DNA of 7,124 nucleotides from JACPLA01 sp964602055. Its GTDB lineage: Bacteria > Bacteroidota > Ignavibacteria > UBA10030. Within the stretch, counting starts at the first letter, position 1. Every line of letters begins with the position of its first letter. Made by a program: the position numbers and the translations under genes. The notes beneath the pieces were generated by a model. It was not told the DNA's origin, ran no database searches, and saw only the letters and a list, made by a program, of their open reading frames with translations. Where the stretch lies: the NCBI GenBank assembly GCA_964602055.1, contig CAZRPU010000086.1:1-7124 (forward strand). The letters run 5' to 3'. Below, in pieces: positions 1 to 7,124 of the stretch.

Positions 1-2024
1 ATGATGCCGCCATGATGTACTCTATCCTGAATGAAAAACCTGAAAGCCCGCGCATATATGTATCCGACATACCAGAAGCGTTTGAGCGCATCATTGAAAA
101 GGCGTTGGAGAAGAACCCCGACGAACGGTATCAGTCGATTGCTGATCTTGTCGCCGATTTGCGACGCTGGAAACGCGATTCGGCCGGTACGAGCCGGGTT
201 GAAAGTGGCGCGTTCAAGTCGATGGTAAGGTCTGCAACGGTTCCCGTTCAACCGCAACGCAGATCAAAGAAGTGGTGGCTTGTCGGAGGCATTCTCGGAA
301 TCGGAATAATTGCAGCAGCGATTTTCCTCCTCCGTCCGGCTGACTCCGGGTCCTCATCCGAAAAGAAAACACTGGCCGTCATCCCCTTCACAAATCAGTC
401 CGAGCCGGAGCGCGAGTACTTCGCCGACGGTATTGCAGAGGAGATTACAACACGGCTTTCAAGTCTTTCAGGAATCGGAGTGATCGCCCGCGCAAGCGCC
501 TGGCAGTACAAGGGAACGAAGAAACCAGTCAAGGAGATCGGGGAAGAACTCGGCATCGACTATGTTCTCATGGGCACTGTTCGATGGTCGGGCGGAGACG
601 ACCAGGCCCTGCAGGTTCGTGTGCGCCCGGAATTGATTGACGTCCGTTCCGGACTTCAAGTGTGGGCCAATACATTTGACACACCGTTCAAGAACGCGTT
701 CGCCATTCAATCGGACATTGCGCAACAGGTGGCTCAGGCGCTCAATCTGAACCTCCTTTCCCCTGAAGCATCGGCACTCCAACACAAACTTACGTCGAAT
801 GCCGAAGCGTACGACTACTATCTCAAGGGATTTGAGTATGTCAATCGCTCTTCATCGAAATCAGACCGTGAAATCGGTATTGAGCAATTTGAGCGTGCTG
901 TTGCTCTTGACCCATCTTTCGCCGCGGCATATGCACAGATGGGCGCTGCTCATGCAAGCATGTACTGGTTTTTCTATGATCGCTCACAGGAACGCGTAGA
1001 GAAAGCCCGGATCGCCGCCGAGAAAGCTCTTGCCCTCGCGCCCAACCTCTCCGTTTCTCACGAAGCAATGGGATGGTTTCACTACCACACCAGGCTTGAC
1101 TACGACGCAGCCATCAAAGAATTCTCGATTGCACTTGATCTCCAACCGAACAACCCCGATGTCTCCTATGGTATGGCCGCAGTGTATCGCCGGCAAGGAA
1201 AAATGAGTGAGTCCGTTGAGCAGTGGAAAAAGACCCTTGCCAACAACCCTCGCGCTTCTGAAATCGAACGGCAACTGGGTGAAACTCTGACTCTGGAGAG
1301 AAAATACGAAGAGGCGGATGAACACTATCGGAACGTGATCGGATTGGCTCCGGACAACGCCACCGTACATGGTCAGCGCGCACTGAACCTCCTGTTGTGG
1401 AAAGGTGACCTTCGTGCAGCAACAGAAGCGGTCGACAAGGGGATGCGTTACGGACGATCGACATCGAGCGAAGATCGGCTCCTGTTTTACATGGAGTACA
1501 AGATTGCTTTGTCCACAGAAGACTTCGCCGCGGCTGAACGCGCCGTAGGCCGGATGGAAACCACATTCGGCATGGACAATCAGTTTGTCTATTATCCACG
1601 TTCACTTCTCCTCGCACAGATCGAGGATTTGAAGGGGTCGAGTGCAAGGGCACGGATACTCTATCAAAGCAGTCTCGATACAATCCAACAACGCCTGAAG
1701 GAAAACCCGGATGATGAACGCGCATATAGCGCCATCGGGATTGCGTACGCAGGACTTGGACGCGTTGAGGAAGCAGTGCGTGCGGGCGAGCGGGGACGGG
1801 ACCTGTTGCCTGTCGAGAAAGAAGCCTGGCGCGGATCGTACCGCCTCATCGACCTCGCACATATCTACACTATAATTGGAGATCAGGACAAAGCGATCGA
1901 CGTGTTGAAACGCCTTCTGAAAATTCCCTCTGATTTGTCAGGCCACTGGGTAAAACTTGACGCAAGATGGAAGCCGCTACGCGGTAACAAGCGATTTCAA
2001 GCTCTTGTTGAATCGCATCTATGA
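1..2024 (+). CDS. Ser/Thr protein kinase with TolB-N-like domain and TPR repeats, 5'-truncated by the window edge
   Basis: C-terminal portion of a membrane-bound Hanks-type kinase; the reading frame is already open at base 3, so the Met at base 12 is internal, not the start. Numbering from that Met: residues 1-55 are the last helices of the kinase C-lobe, with the conserved subdomain XI arginine in KNPDERYQS (R39). A basic linker leads to one transmembrane helix at about 88-107 (KWWLVGGILGIGIIAAAIFLL region). Residues about 119-248 match the TolB N-terminal/FlgO-like domain seen in many bacterial kinases and cyclases (LAVIPFTN, YFADGIAEEI, YVLMGTVR, VWANTFD). Residues about 265-480 and 570-642 are TPR-like helical pairs (for example DYDAAIKEFSIALDLQPN, GRVEEAVRAGERGRDLLP). 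The tail RWKPLR..KRFQAL is typical of TPR-kinase proteins. Family knowledge: the kinase phosphorylates Ser/Thr in the cytoplasm; inference: the TPR part is periplasmic and binds partners. The catalytic residues lie outside the window, so activity cannot be judged. Confidence 0.93.
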   Translation, partial: DAAMMYSILNEKPESPRIYVSDIPEAFERIIEKALEKNPDERYQSIADLVADLRRWKRDSAGTSRVESGAFKSMVRSATVPVQPQRRSKKWWLVGGILGIGIIAAAIFLLRPADSGSSSEKKTLAVIPFTNQSEPEREYFADGIAEEITTRLSSLSGIGVIARASAWQYKGTKKPVKEIGEELGIDYVLMGTVRWSGGDDQALQVRVRPELIDVRSGLQVWANTFDTPFKNAFAIQSDIAQQVAQALNLNLLSPEASALQHKLTSNAEAYDYYLKGFEYVNRSSSKSDREIGIEQFERAVALDPSFAAAYAQMGAAHASMYWFFYDRSQERVEKARIAAEKALALAPNLSVSHEAMGWFHYHTRLDYDAAIKEFSIALDLQPNNPDVSYGMAAVYRRQGKMSESVEQWKKTLANNPRASEIERQLGETLTLERKYEEADEHYRNVIGLAPDNATVHGQRALNLLLWKGDLRAATEAVDKGMRYGRSTSSEDRLLFYMEYKIALSTEDFAAAERAVGRMETTFGMDNQFVYYPRSLLLAQIEDLKGSSARARILYQSSLDTIQQRLKENPDDERAYSAIGIAYAGLGRVEEAVRAGERGRDLLPVEKEAWRGSYRLIDLAHIYTIIGDQDKAIDVLKRLLKIPSDLSGHWVKLDARWKPLRGNKRFQALVESHL

Positions 2025-2035
2025 TCGGATATACA
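2008..2035 (+). promoter_or_regulatory. Weak candidate sigma70-like promoter ahead of the second kinase gene
   Basis: TTGAAT (2008-2013) and TATACA (2030-2035) are separated by 16 bases; each matches the sigma70 consensus at 4 of 6 positions. The -35 box overlaps the last codons of the upstream kinase gene. It would transcribe the palindromic element and then the second kinase. Matches of this quality arise by chance and several candidate host phyla use different promoter consensus sequences, so this is only a pointer. Confidence 0.18.
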
Positions 2036-2045
2036 TCTTCCCTAT

Positions 2046-2164
2046 CAGGTTGCTGAAAAAGAGAAGCATCGCCACATTGAGTGAAGTCGAGGTGTGAAAT
2101 ATGAAGCACATGTCAGGGTTCGACCTCGCTCACCCTGACGCAGTAGCTCTTTTTCAGCAACCTG
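2046..2164. repeat. 119-bp palindromic intergenic element with 18-bp perfect terminal inverted repeats (MITE/REP-like)
   Basis: Bases 2046-2063 (CAGGTTGCTGAAAAAGAG) are the exact reverse complement of 2147-2164. The symmetry continues inward around the same centre (base 2105): 2079-2090 pairs with 2120-2131 at 10 of 12 positions, and 2095-2097, 2099-2100 and 2102-2103 pair with their partners. By hand count 41 of 59 position pairs are Watson-Crick and 4 more are G-T. An off-centre 8-bp perfect inverted repeat (2112-2119 with 2132-2139, GTCAGGGT/ACCCTGAC) could form a competing small hairpin. The word GAGTGAAGTCGA on the + strand and GAGCGAGGTCGA on the - strand resembles intergenic repeat words I associate with environmental bacterial genomes, from memory only. 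No flanking target-site duplication is evident and no transposase is encoded. It may be a non-autonomous mobile element, a repeat-family member or a structured 5' leader of the next gene. Confidence 0.75.
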
Positions 2165-2227
2165 CTGGTGCTATTGAATTCACGACAAGGGTCCGCTGAC
2201 GCTCAACTGAACACAAAGGGCAATAGT

Positions 2228-4903
2228 ATGATCGGTACTACCGTTGCACATTATAAGATTCTTGAGAAGTTGGGCGAAGGCGGAATGGGCGTCGTTTATA
2301 AAGCCCAGGACACCAAACTCGATCGCCTCGTTGCGCTGAAGTTCCTTCCCTCACACCTTGCAGCATCCGTTCAGGACAAGACACGATTCATACAGGAAGC
2401 AAAGGCTGCGTCGGCGTTGAACCATCCCAATGTGTGCACGATCCACGACATTCAGGAACATGACGGCCAAATGTTCATTGTCATGGAATTCGTTGACGGA
2501 CAGACGTTACGGGAAAAGCAAAACAACCTTTCGTTCAAACAGGCAGTTGACATAAGTATCCAGATCGCTGATGGACTTGCGACAGCTCACGAGAAGGGCA
2601 TCGTCCACCGCGACATCAAGCCCGAAAATATCATGGTCCGCAAGGACGGCATTGCGCAGATCATGGACTTTGGACTTGCGAAGCTCAAAGGCGCTGCCGG
2701 TGTTTCCCGCTTGACGAGACAGGGTAGCACAGTCGGGACTGCGGGCTACATGTCCCCGGAACAGGTGCAGGGGCAGGACGCAGATCATCGCTCGGATATT
2801 TTCTCACTTGGCATTCTCCTCTACGAGCTGCTCACGGGGCAGCTCCCGTTCAGAGGTGTCCACGAGACGGCGTTGGCGTATGAGATCGTCAACGTGGATC
2901 CCGCACCAATGTCATCCGTCAAACCTGATATTGATCCGAACCTTGATGCCATTGTTCTGGAGTGCCTGGCAAAGGAACCGGATGAACGCACGCAATCGGC
3001 CAAACAAGTCTCGGTGGATCTGAAGCGCTATCGCCGGGAATCGAGCCGTTCACGCGTGAGCAGAATTACCGCTGCCCCGCCAGTCTATCGGCCTTCACAA
3101 TTCTCAGGCGAACAGGCAGCAGCCCCGATTCAACCGGCGAAGAAAGCCGGTTTACTTCCATGGATTATCGCGGCCGTTTTCTTCATCGGAATGATGGTAC
3201 TGGCCTTCCTCTATCTTCGGCAATCCTCCGCGGAAGTCAGCGTGTTTCGTTTTACACTTACGCCTCCCGAGAATGAAGGGTTCGCTTCACAGATGCCGGT
3301 CATTTCACCGGACGGGCAGAGAGTGGCATTTGTCGTAAGGGATTCTTCAGCCGGGACTCTTATCTGGGTAAGACCACTTTCATCTCTCGTGGCGACCCCA
3401 CTCACAGGTACAGCGGAAGCACTCTATCCTTTCTGGTCTCCCGACAGCAGATCCCTCGGGTTTTTCCAAAACGGAAAGCTGAAAAAAATCGAAGCGACAG
3501 GAGGTCCGGCACAGACTCTCTGTGATGCACCACAGGGACGGGGCGGAACCTGGAATAATGCCGGAGTCATCGTCTTCTCACCTTCGTTCGCCACAGCTTT
3601 GCAGCAGGTCTCTCAGGCCGGCGGCACGCCAACGGAGCTGACAAGTCTTGACACGGCGCGCAAGGAGAACTCTCACCGATGGCCGGCTTTTCTTCCCGGC
3701 GGTCGGCAGTTCGTTTATTTTGGCCAGAGCACAACGGAGGAAAATAACGCGGTCTTCCTGGGATCACTCGACTCGAAGGACAGGACTCTTCTCTTGAGCG
3801 TGACATCAAATTGTGTGTATGCCCCTCCGGGTTATCTGTTGTTCGTACGGGAACGATCGCTCATGGCACAACAGTTCAACGCCGAGAAGGGAGAGCTGAT
3901 TGGCGATGCGTTTCCCATAGCCGAAGATGTCGGATTCGACCAGTCGAGAAACTCCGGCCTCTTTTCAGCATCCTCAAACGGAGTATTGGCCTACGGCCTG
4001 GGAACGGGATCGTCAGGAAACAGGCAACTTGCATGGTTCGACCGCACAGGGAAGCGCCTTAACAATGTCGGAACACCGGGGATTCTCTTTGACTTTGCAC
4101 TGTCCCCCGATGAGAAGCGGGTCGCGTTTCGTCGCGCTGATACTCAAACGAGAAACGAAGATCTCTGGATGCTTGACCTTCTTCGCGGAACTGAGTCCCG
4201 GTTCACGTTCCGACCCACCCGCGACGATGATCCGGTCTGGTCTCCGAATGGAGGCACAATCCTCTTCGATTCAAACCCTGAAGGTGTGAGCAACCTTCAT
4301 CAAAAGGTAGCAAGTGGTGCAGGAAGCGAAGAGCTTCTTCTCAAATCTACGAGCGCAGATTACCCGGCCGATTGGTCGGCAGATGGCCGCCACATTCTTT
4401 TTGGAAGAGAAGACCCGAAGACAGGGTCGGATCTGTGGATATTGCCCCTCACCGGAGATAAGAAACCCTTCCCGTTTGCAAATACTGAAGCAACAGAATT
4501 CACTGGACAGTTCTCGCCCGATGCTCGCTGGGTCGTGTACTCGTCGGATGAGTCTGGAAAGTTCGAGGTGTACGTGCAGGCTTTTCCCTCGACGTCGGGA
4601 AAGTGGCAGGTCTCGATCGGCGGCGGAGCAGCACCAACCTGGAGCAAGGATGGAAAAGAGATTTTTTACCTCGCGCCGGACAAGAGGCTGATGGCGGTGG
4701 ACGTCAAGACCGTTGGCGGTTCGCTCGAACAAGGAATTCCGAAACCTCTTTTTGCAACAGATGTCGATCAATATTCGCTCCCTAATCGGTATGATGCGTC
4801 AAAAGACGGCAAGCGTTTCCTCGTAAACAACGGAGTTGAAACCACGGGTACAAAACCGATAGCCATAGTCTTGAACTGGACTGCAGACATTAAAACGAAG
4901 TGA
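2228..4903 (+). CDS. Membrane Ser/Thr protein kinase with C-terminal PD40/TolB-type beta-propeller
   Basis: Complete kinase of 891 residues. The ATG at 2228 is chosen because its product opens like the third kinase in the window (MIGTTVAHYKILEKLGEGG versus MIGSTVSHYKILEKLGEGG); a weak AAAGGG lies 7 bases upstream. The frame also has a GTG at 2168, but that would add 20 unconserved residues. All kinase landmarks are present: glycine loop GEGGMG (17-22), VALK lysine K38, helix-C E57, HRDIKPEN with D129, DFG at 147-149, an activation loop rich in Thr/Ser (T163, S167, T168, T171), SPE at 176-178, D190 and R254. It is an RD kinase, so activation-loop phosphorylation is expected. One transmembrane helix spans about 309-330. 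From about 357 to 870 come repeated PD40-like blade motifs such as ISPDGQRVAFV, WSPDSRSLGFF, LSPDEKRVAF, WSPNGGTILF, WSADGRHILF, FSPDARWVVY and WSKDGKEIFYL. Inference: cytoplasmic kinase with a periplasmic sensing propeller; ligand unknown. It is followed 15 bp later by the exported DUF885-like gene. Confidence 0.95.
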   Translation: MIGTTVAHYKILEKLGEGGMGVVYKAQDTKLDRLVALKFLPSHLAASVQDKTRFIQEAKAASALNHPNVCTIHDIQEHDGQMFIVMEFVDGQTLREKQNNLSFKQAVDISIQIADGLATAHEKGIVHRDIKPENIMVRKDGIAQIMDFGLAKLKGAAGVSRLTRQGSTVGTAGYMSPEQVQGQDADHRSDIFSLGILLYELLTGQLPFRGVHETALAYEIVNVDPAPMSSVKPDIDPNLDAIVLECLAKEPDERTQSAKQVSVDLKRYRRESSRSRVSRITAAPPVYRPSQFSGEQAAAPIQPAKKAGLLPWIIAAVFFIGMMVLAFLYLRQSSAEVSVFRFTLTPPENEGFASQMPVISPDGQRVAFVVRDSSAGTLIWVRPLSSLVATPLTGTAEALYPFWSPDSRSLGFFQNGKLKKIEATGGPAQTLCDAPQGRGGTWNNAGVIVFSPSFATALQQVSQAGGTPTELTSLDTARKENSHRWPAFLPGGRQFVYFGQSTTEENNAVFLGSLDSKDRTLLLSVTSNCVYAPPGYLLFVRERSLMAQQFNAEKGELIGDAFPIAEDVGFDQSRNSGLFSASSNGVLAYGLGTGSSGNRQLAWFDRTGKRLNNVGTPGILFDFALSPDEKRVAFRRADTQTRNEDLWMLDLLRGTESRFTFRPTRDDDPVWSPNGGTILFDSNPEGVSNLHQKVASGAGSEELLLKSTSADYPADWSADGRHILFGREDPKTGSDLWILPLTGDKKPFPFANTEATEFTGQFSPDARWVVYSSDESGKFEVYVQAFPSTSGKWQVSIGGGAAPTWSKDGKEIFYLAPDKRLMAVDVKTVGGSLEQGIPKPLFATDVDQYSLPNRYDASKDGKRFLVNNGVETTGTKPIAIVLNWTADIKTK

Positions 4904-4906
4904 ACT

Positions 4907-4914
4907 AAAAGGAA
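4907..4914 (+). promoter_or_regulatory. Ribosome binding site fixing the start of the DUF885-like gene
   Basis: The 15-bp gap after the second kinase contains AAAAGGAA, a good Shine-Dalgarno match, with AAGGA (4909-4913) 5 bases before the ATG at 4919. The later in-frame ATG at 4952 has no such sequence, so 4919 is preferred although it gives a slightly long signal-peptide n-region. Confidence 0.6.
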
Positions 4915-4918
4915 AGCA

Positions 4919-6610
4919 ATGATCTGCTCAACAAAGAACAGTGTGTCACTTATGCCACCTTTCCGCAGTTATCCACGCTGGTCAGTGATTGCATTGGCGA
5001 TTATTCTATTCATCGACCACACACCTGCTCTTGCCGATGGTTCCGTGCAAGGCACTGGCGGGCGCGAAGAGCTGACATCCCTCTTTCACGAATTCCGGAT
5101 CCTGTGGCAACTGACAACGCCTGATGGTGTTCCTGACTATACTGCGGAGACAATGGCAGCAATGCACCGAAGGTTGCAAGCTCTTCAGAAACAGCATGCG
5201 TCAATGGATACAGCCAACTGGCCGTTGGAACAACGTGTGGACTACGAATTGCTGCGGGCTGAAATGAATGGTCTCGATTTCCATATCCGTGTGCTTCAAC
5301 CATGGACAAGGGATCCAGCATACTATGCACTTGTCTGGTCATATCAAAGTGACACACCGGCACATGAAGGCCCGACCAGTCACGGCGCAATCGAGCTCTG
5401 GCAATACACATTCCCGTTGTCGCCTGCTGACCTCGCAAAGCTGGGGGCTGAGTTGAAACTGATCCCACCTTTTCTCCAGCAGGCCCGAACCAACCTGACC
5501 GGCAATGCCCGCGACCTGTGGATGGTCGGCATCACGAGCATTCGCGATCAGGCCAACGATCTGGATGAGCTGGCAAAGAAGACCAACGATGCCGGCAGCG
5601 TGTTCAAAAGAGTCCTCGCCGATGCAAGGGCTGCGACATTGAGTTTTGCGGAATGGCTGGAACAACAGGCGCCATCAAAAACAGGTCCTTCAGGGGTCGG
5701 GAAAGAGGCTTACACGTGGCATTTGCGGAATGTGCTGCTGGTCCCATTTTCCTGGGAGGATGAGGTTGCCCTGTTGAAACGTGAGCTTGACCGCGCGTAC
5801 ACGATGTTGAGCCTTGAAAGGCACCGCAATCGAACGTTACCGCCCATACGGCCGCCATCAGATTCCGCAGAGTTTGGTCGTCGAACAGACGCATCCATTA
5901 GAAAGCTGATGGGTTTTCTGAAAGGCAAGGACATACTCACTGTTAAGCCCTACATGGAGCCGGAACTCCGAAAGCATGCGGGTGAATTCCAGCCCGCTGA
6001 AAAGCGGAACTTCTTCCAGAATGTCCTGCATATGGAACCTGCCGTGTTGTACTCCCACTCCACGCACTGGTTTGAAACCGCTATGATGAGACAAGAACCG
6101 CATCCGAATCCGATGCGGCGCGAAGCGTTGCCGTACAATATCTGGATGAGCCGGTCTGAAGGGCTCGCAACCGGGGTTGAGGAGACGTTCATGCACGCAG
6201 GGCTGTATGACGACAACCCGCGCGCACGCGAGCTTGTCTGGATCATGCTGGCGTTCCGTTGCGCGAGAGGACTTGCATCACTCTATGCACACGCGAATGA
6301 GATTACAATGGACGAAGCTCGTGCGTATCAAATCGAGTGGACGCCCGATGGCTGGGTGGGTGAGGATCTGGGTCTTGTGGGCTTCGAGCAGCATCTGTAT
6401 CTGCGCCAACCGGGCTACGGCACGTGCTATGTCACGGGAAAATATCTGATCGAGAGACTCATAGCGGATCGCAGCCGTCAACTCGGCGATGCATTTACGC
6501 TCAAGAACTTCTTCGACGAGATGTACGGGGCGGGCATGATACCGGTGTCGTTGATCCGGTGGCAGATGACCGGGCTGGATGATGAGATCAAGAACATGCG
6601 AAAAGAATAG
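4919..6610 (+). CDS. Exported DUF885-like protein (putative metallohydrolase-like fold, activity unknown)
   Basis: 563 residues. The N-terminus is a Sec-type signal peptide: arginines at 16 and 20, a hydrophobic core at about 21-32 and a cleavage site after ALA (37-39), so the mature protein should be periplasmic or secreted. The rest is helical and resembles the DUF885 family, most clearly at the C-terminal side: SEGLATGVEE (413-422) in place of the family's EGWALY segment, a long helical stretch, PGYGTCYVTGK (498-508) resembling PGQATSYxxG, and LGDAFTLKNFFDEMYGAGMIP (522-542) resembling the LGxxFDxxxFHDxxLxxGxxPL ending. Many DUF885 proteins carry HExxPGHH; here the corresponding region reads YSHSTHWFETAMM (378-390), leaving H380, H383, E386 and E414 as possible metal ligands or remnants. 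Family assignment is from memory of motifs. The gene lies between two kinase genes with 15- and 11-bp gaps, indicating co-transcription. Function unknown; a peptidase or amidohydrolase-like role is possible but not shown. Confidence 0.8.
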   Translation: MICSTKNSVSLMPPFRSYPRWSVIALAIILFIDHTPALADGSVQGTGGREELTSLFHEFRILWQLTTPDGVPDYTAETMAAMHRRLQALQKQHASMDTANWPLEQRVDYELLRAEMNGLDFHIRVLQPWTRDPAYYALVWSYQSDTPAHEGPTSHGAIELWQYTFPLSPADLAKLGAELKLIPPFLQQARTNLTGNARDLWMVGITSIRDQANDLDELAKKTNDAGSVFKRVLADARAATLSFAEWLEQQAPSKTGPSGVGKEAYTWHLRNVLLVPFSWEDEVALLKRELDRAYTMLSLERHRNRTLPPIRPPSDSAEFGRRTDASIRKLMGFLKGKDILTVKPYMEPELRKHAGEFQPAEKRNFFQNVLHMEPAVLYSHSTHWFETAMMRQEPHPNPMRREALPYNIWMSRSEGLATGVEETFMHAGLYDDNPRARELVWIMLAFRCARGLASLYAHANEITMDEARAYQIEWTPDGWVGEDLGLVGFEQHLYLRQPGYGTCYVTGKYLIERLIADRSRQLGDAFTLKNFFDEMYGAGMIPVSLIRWQMTGLDDEIKNMRKE

Positions 6611-6621
6611 GGCGAGACTCC

Positions 6622-7124
6622 ATGATAGGATCAACAGTATCTCACTATAAAATTCTTGAGAAATTGGGTGAAGGCGGGATGGGCGTCGTGTACAAGGCCC
6701 ATGACACCAAACTCGACCGGACAGTGGCAATCAAGTTCCTCACACGCCACCTCTCCTCGACCGATGAAGGAAAGTTCCGTTTCGTGCAGGAGGCAAAATC
6801 TGCCGCTTCCCTTAGTCACCCGAACATCCTCAACATCTATGAAATAGATGAGCAAGAGGGAGACCTCTTTTTCGTCATGGAGTATGTTGATGGGCGCACA
6901 CTCAAGCAATATCTGAGGGATCTGAAGTCCGCCCCCGGTGTTCCCGTCAATAAGGCACTTGACTGGACTGTCCAGATCGCCCGGGGCCTGAAGGCCGCCC
7001 ACGACAAAGGGATTATCCACCGCGATATCAAGTCGGAAAATGTCATGCTCGACTCTTCGGGCAACTGCAAGATTATGGACTTTGGTCTTGCCAAGTTGAA
7101 GAGCGGCGCAGGTATGACGAGAAC
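6622..7124 (+). CDS. Ser/Thr protein kinase, N-terminal part (3'-truncated by the window edge)
   Basis: An open frame of 167 codons runs off the right end in mid-codon. The ATG at 6622 lies 11 bp after the stop of the DUF885-like gene; a weak GGCGAG is just upstream. The product opens MIGSTVSHYKILEKLGEGG, and 35 of its first 40 residues equal those of the second kinase here, which supports the start and shows paralogy. Catalytic landmarks visible: glycine loop GEGGMG (17-22), VAIK lysine K38, helix-C E57, HRDIKSEN with catalytic D135, and DFG at 153-155. The proline usual in HRDxKPxN is serine (S138); this is tolerated in many kinases, so activity is still expected. Compared with the second kinase it has a longer segment between the hinge and the catalytic loop (about residues 95-112). 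The activation loop, any membrane helix and the C-terminal sensor domain lie outside the window, so its signal input cannot be assigned. Confidence 0.95.
   Translation, partial: MIGSTVSHYKILEKLGEGGMGVVYKAHDTKLDRTVAIKFLTRHLSSTDEGKFRFVQEAKSAASLSHPNILNIYEIDEQEGDLFFVMEYVDGRTLKQYLRDLKSAPGVPVNKALDWTVQIARGLKAAHDKGIIHRDIKSENVMLDSSGNCKIMDFGLAKLKSGAGMTR

Noticed and set aside
1114..1725. 203-codon open frame on the - strand inside the first kinase gene
   Set aside because: It lies wholly within a gene with clear TPR and domain signatures; its product shows no recognisable motif and looks like a shadow of the coding frame.
2112..2154. Possible intrinsic terminator: 8-bp hairpin 2112-2139 followed by TTTTT at 2150-2154
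   Set aside because: The loop is 12 bases and the T run begins about 11 bases after the stem and belongs to the terminal inverted repeat arm, so the geometry does not fit a Rho-independent terminator.
2168..2227. In-frame GTG at 2168 as the start of the second kinase gene
   Set aside because: It adds 20 residues absent from the paralogous third kinase, begins directly beside the palindrome arm, and has no better ribosome binding site than the ATG at 2228.
3927..4289. 120-codon open frame on the + strand overlapping the second kinase gene
   Set aside because: Low-complexity, Ser/Arg-rich product in an alternate frame of a conserved propeller; no independent support.
4271..4771. 166-codon open frame on the - strand inside the beta-propeller region
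   Set aside because: It is antisense to well-formed PD40 repeat motifs, has no recognisable domain and is best explained as a shadow frame.
4952..4954. Alternative ATG start for the DUF885-like gene
   Set aside because: It would give a more standard-length signal peptide but lacks a Shine-Dalgarno sequence, whereas the ATG at 4919 has a good one 5 bases upstream.
6278..6730. 150-codon - strand open frame crossing the junction of the DUF885-like and third kinase genes
   Set aside because: It overlaps two convincing genes on the other strand and has no recognisable features.

Overview
The window carries one tightly packed, single-strand (+) gene block. Three Hanks-type (eukaryotic-like) Ser/Thr protein kinase genes and one secreted DUF885-like protein gene fill almost all of it. 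The first kinase gene enters from the left with most of its catalytic domain missing. The last kinase gene leaves on the right, just after its DFG motif. There is no rRNA, tRNA, CRISPR array or transposase.

Layout: (1) bases 1-2024 hold the C-terminal part of a membrane kinase with a TolB-N/FlgO-like domain and TPR repeats. (2) A 203-bp gap before the next kinase start holds a 119-bp near-perfectly centred palindrome (2046-2164) with exact 18-bp terminal inverted repeats. (3) 2228-4903 is a complete membrane kinase with a C-terminal PD40/TolB-type beta-propeller. (4) 4919-6610 is an exported, DUF885-like, putative metallohydrolase-like protein. (5) 6622-7124 is the N-terminal 167 residues of a third kinase, closely related to the second. 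Genes 2, 3 and 4 are separated by only 15 and 11 bp and are probably one operon. Gene 1 may be transcribed separately or may read through the palindrome.

Organism: there is no phylogenetic marker here, so this is inference. Moderate-to-slightly-high GC, many paralogous kinases opening with MIGxTVxHYKILEKLGEGGMG, and kinase fusions to TPR or PD40 domains are typical of environmental Gram-negative lineages such as the Ignavibacteria/Chlorobi side of Bacteroidota, Calditrichota or Acidobacteriota. I cannot choose between these from the sequence.

Working model (inference): each kinase puts its catalytic domain in the cytoplasm and, through one membrane helix, a different protein-protein or ligand-sensing module in the periplasm (TPR or beta-propeller). 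The exported DUF885-like protein encoded between two of the kinases would share that compartment and could supply or process a signal. The strongest leads are the palindromic intergenic element, the DUF885-like protein in which the family's usual HExxPGHH-type motif is not visible, and the split of TolB-like modules between two neighbouring kinases.
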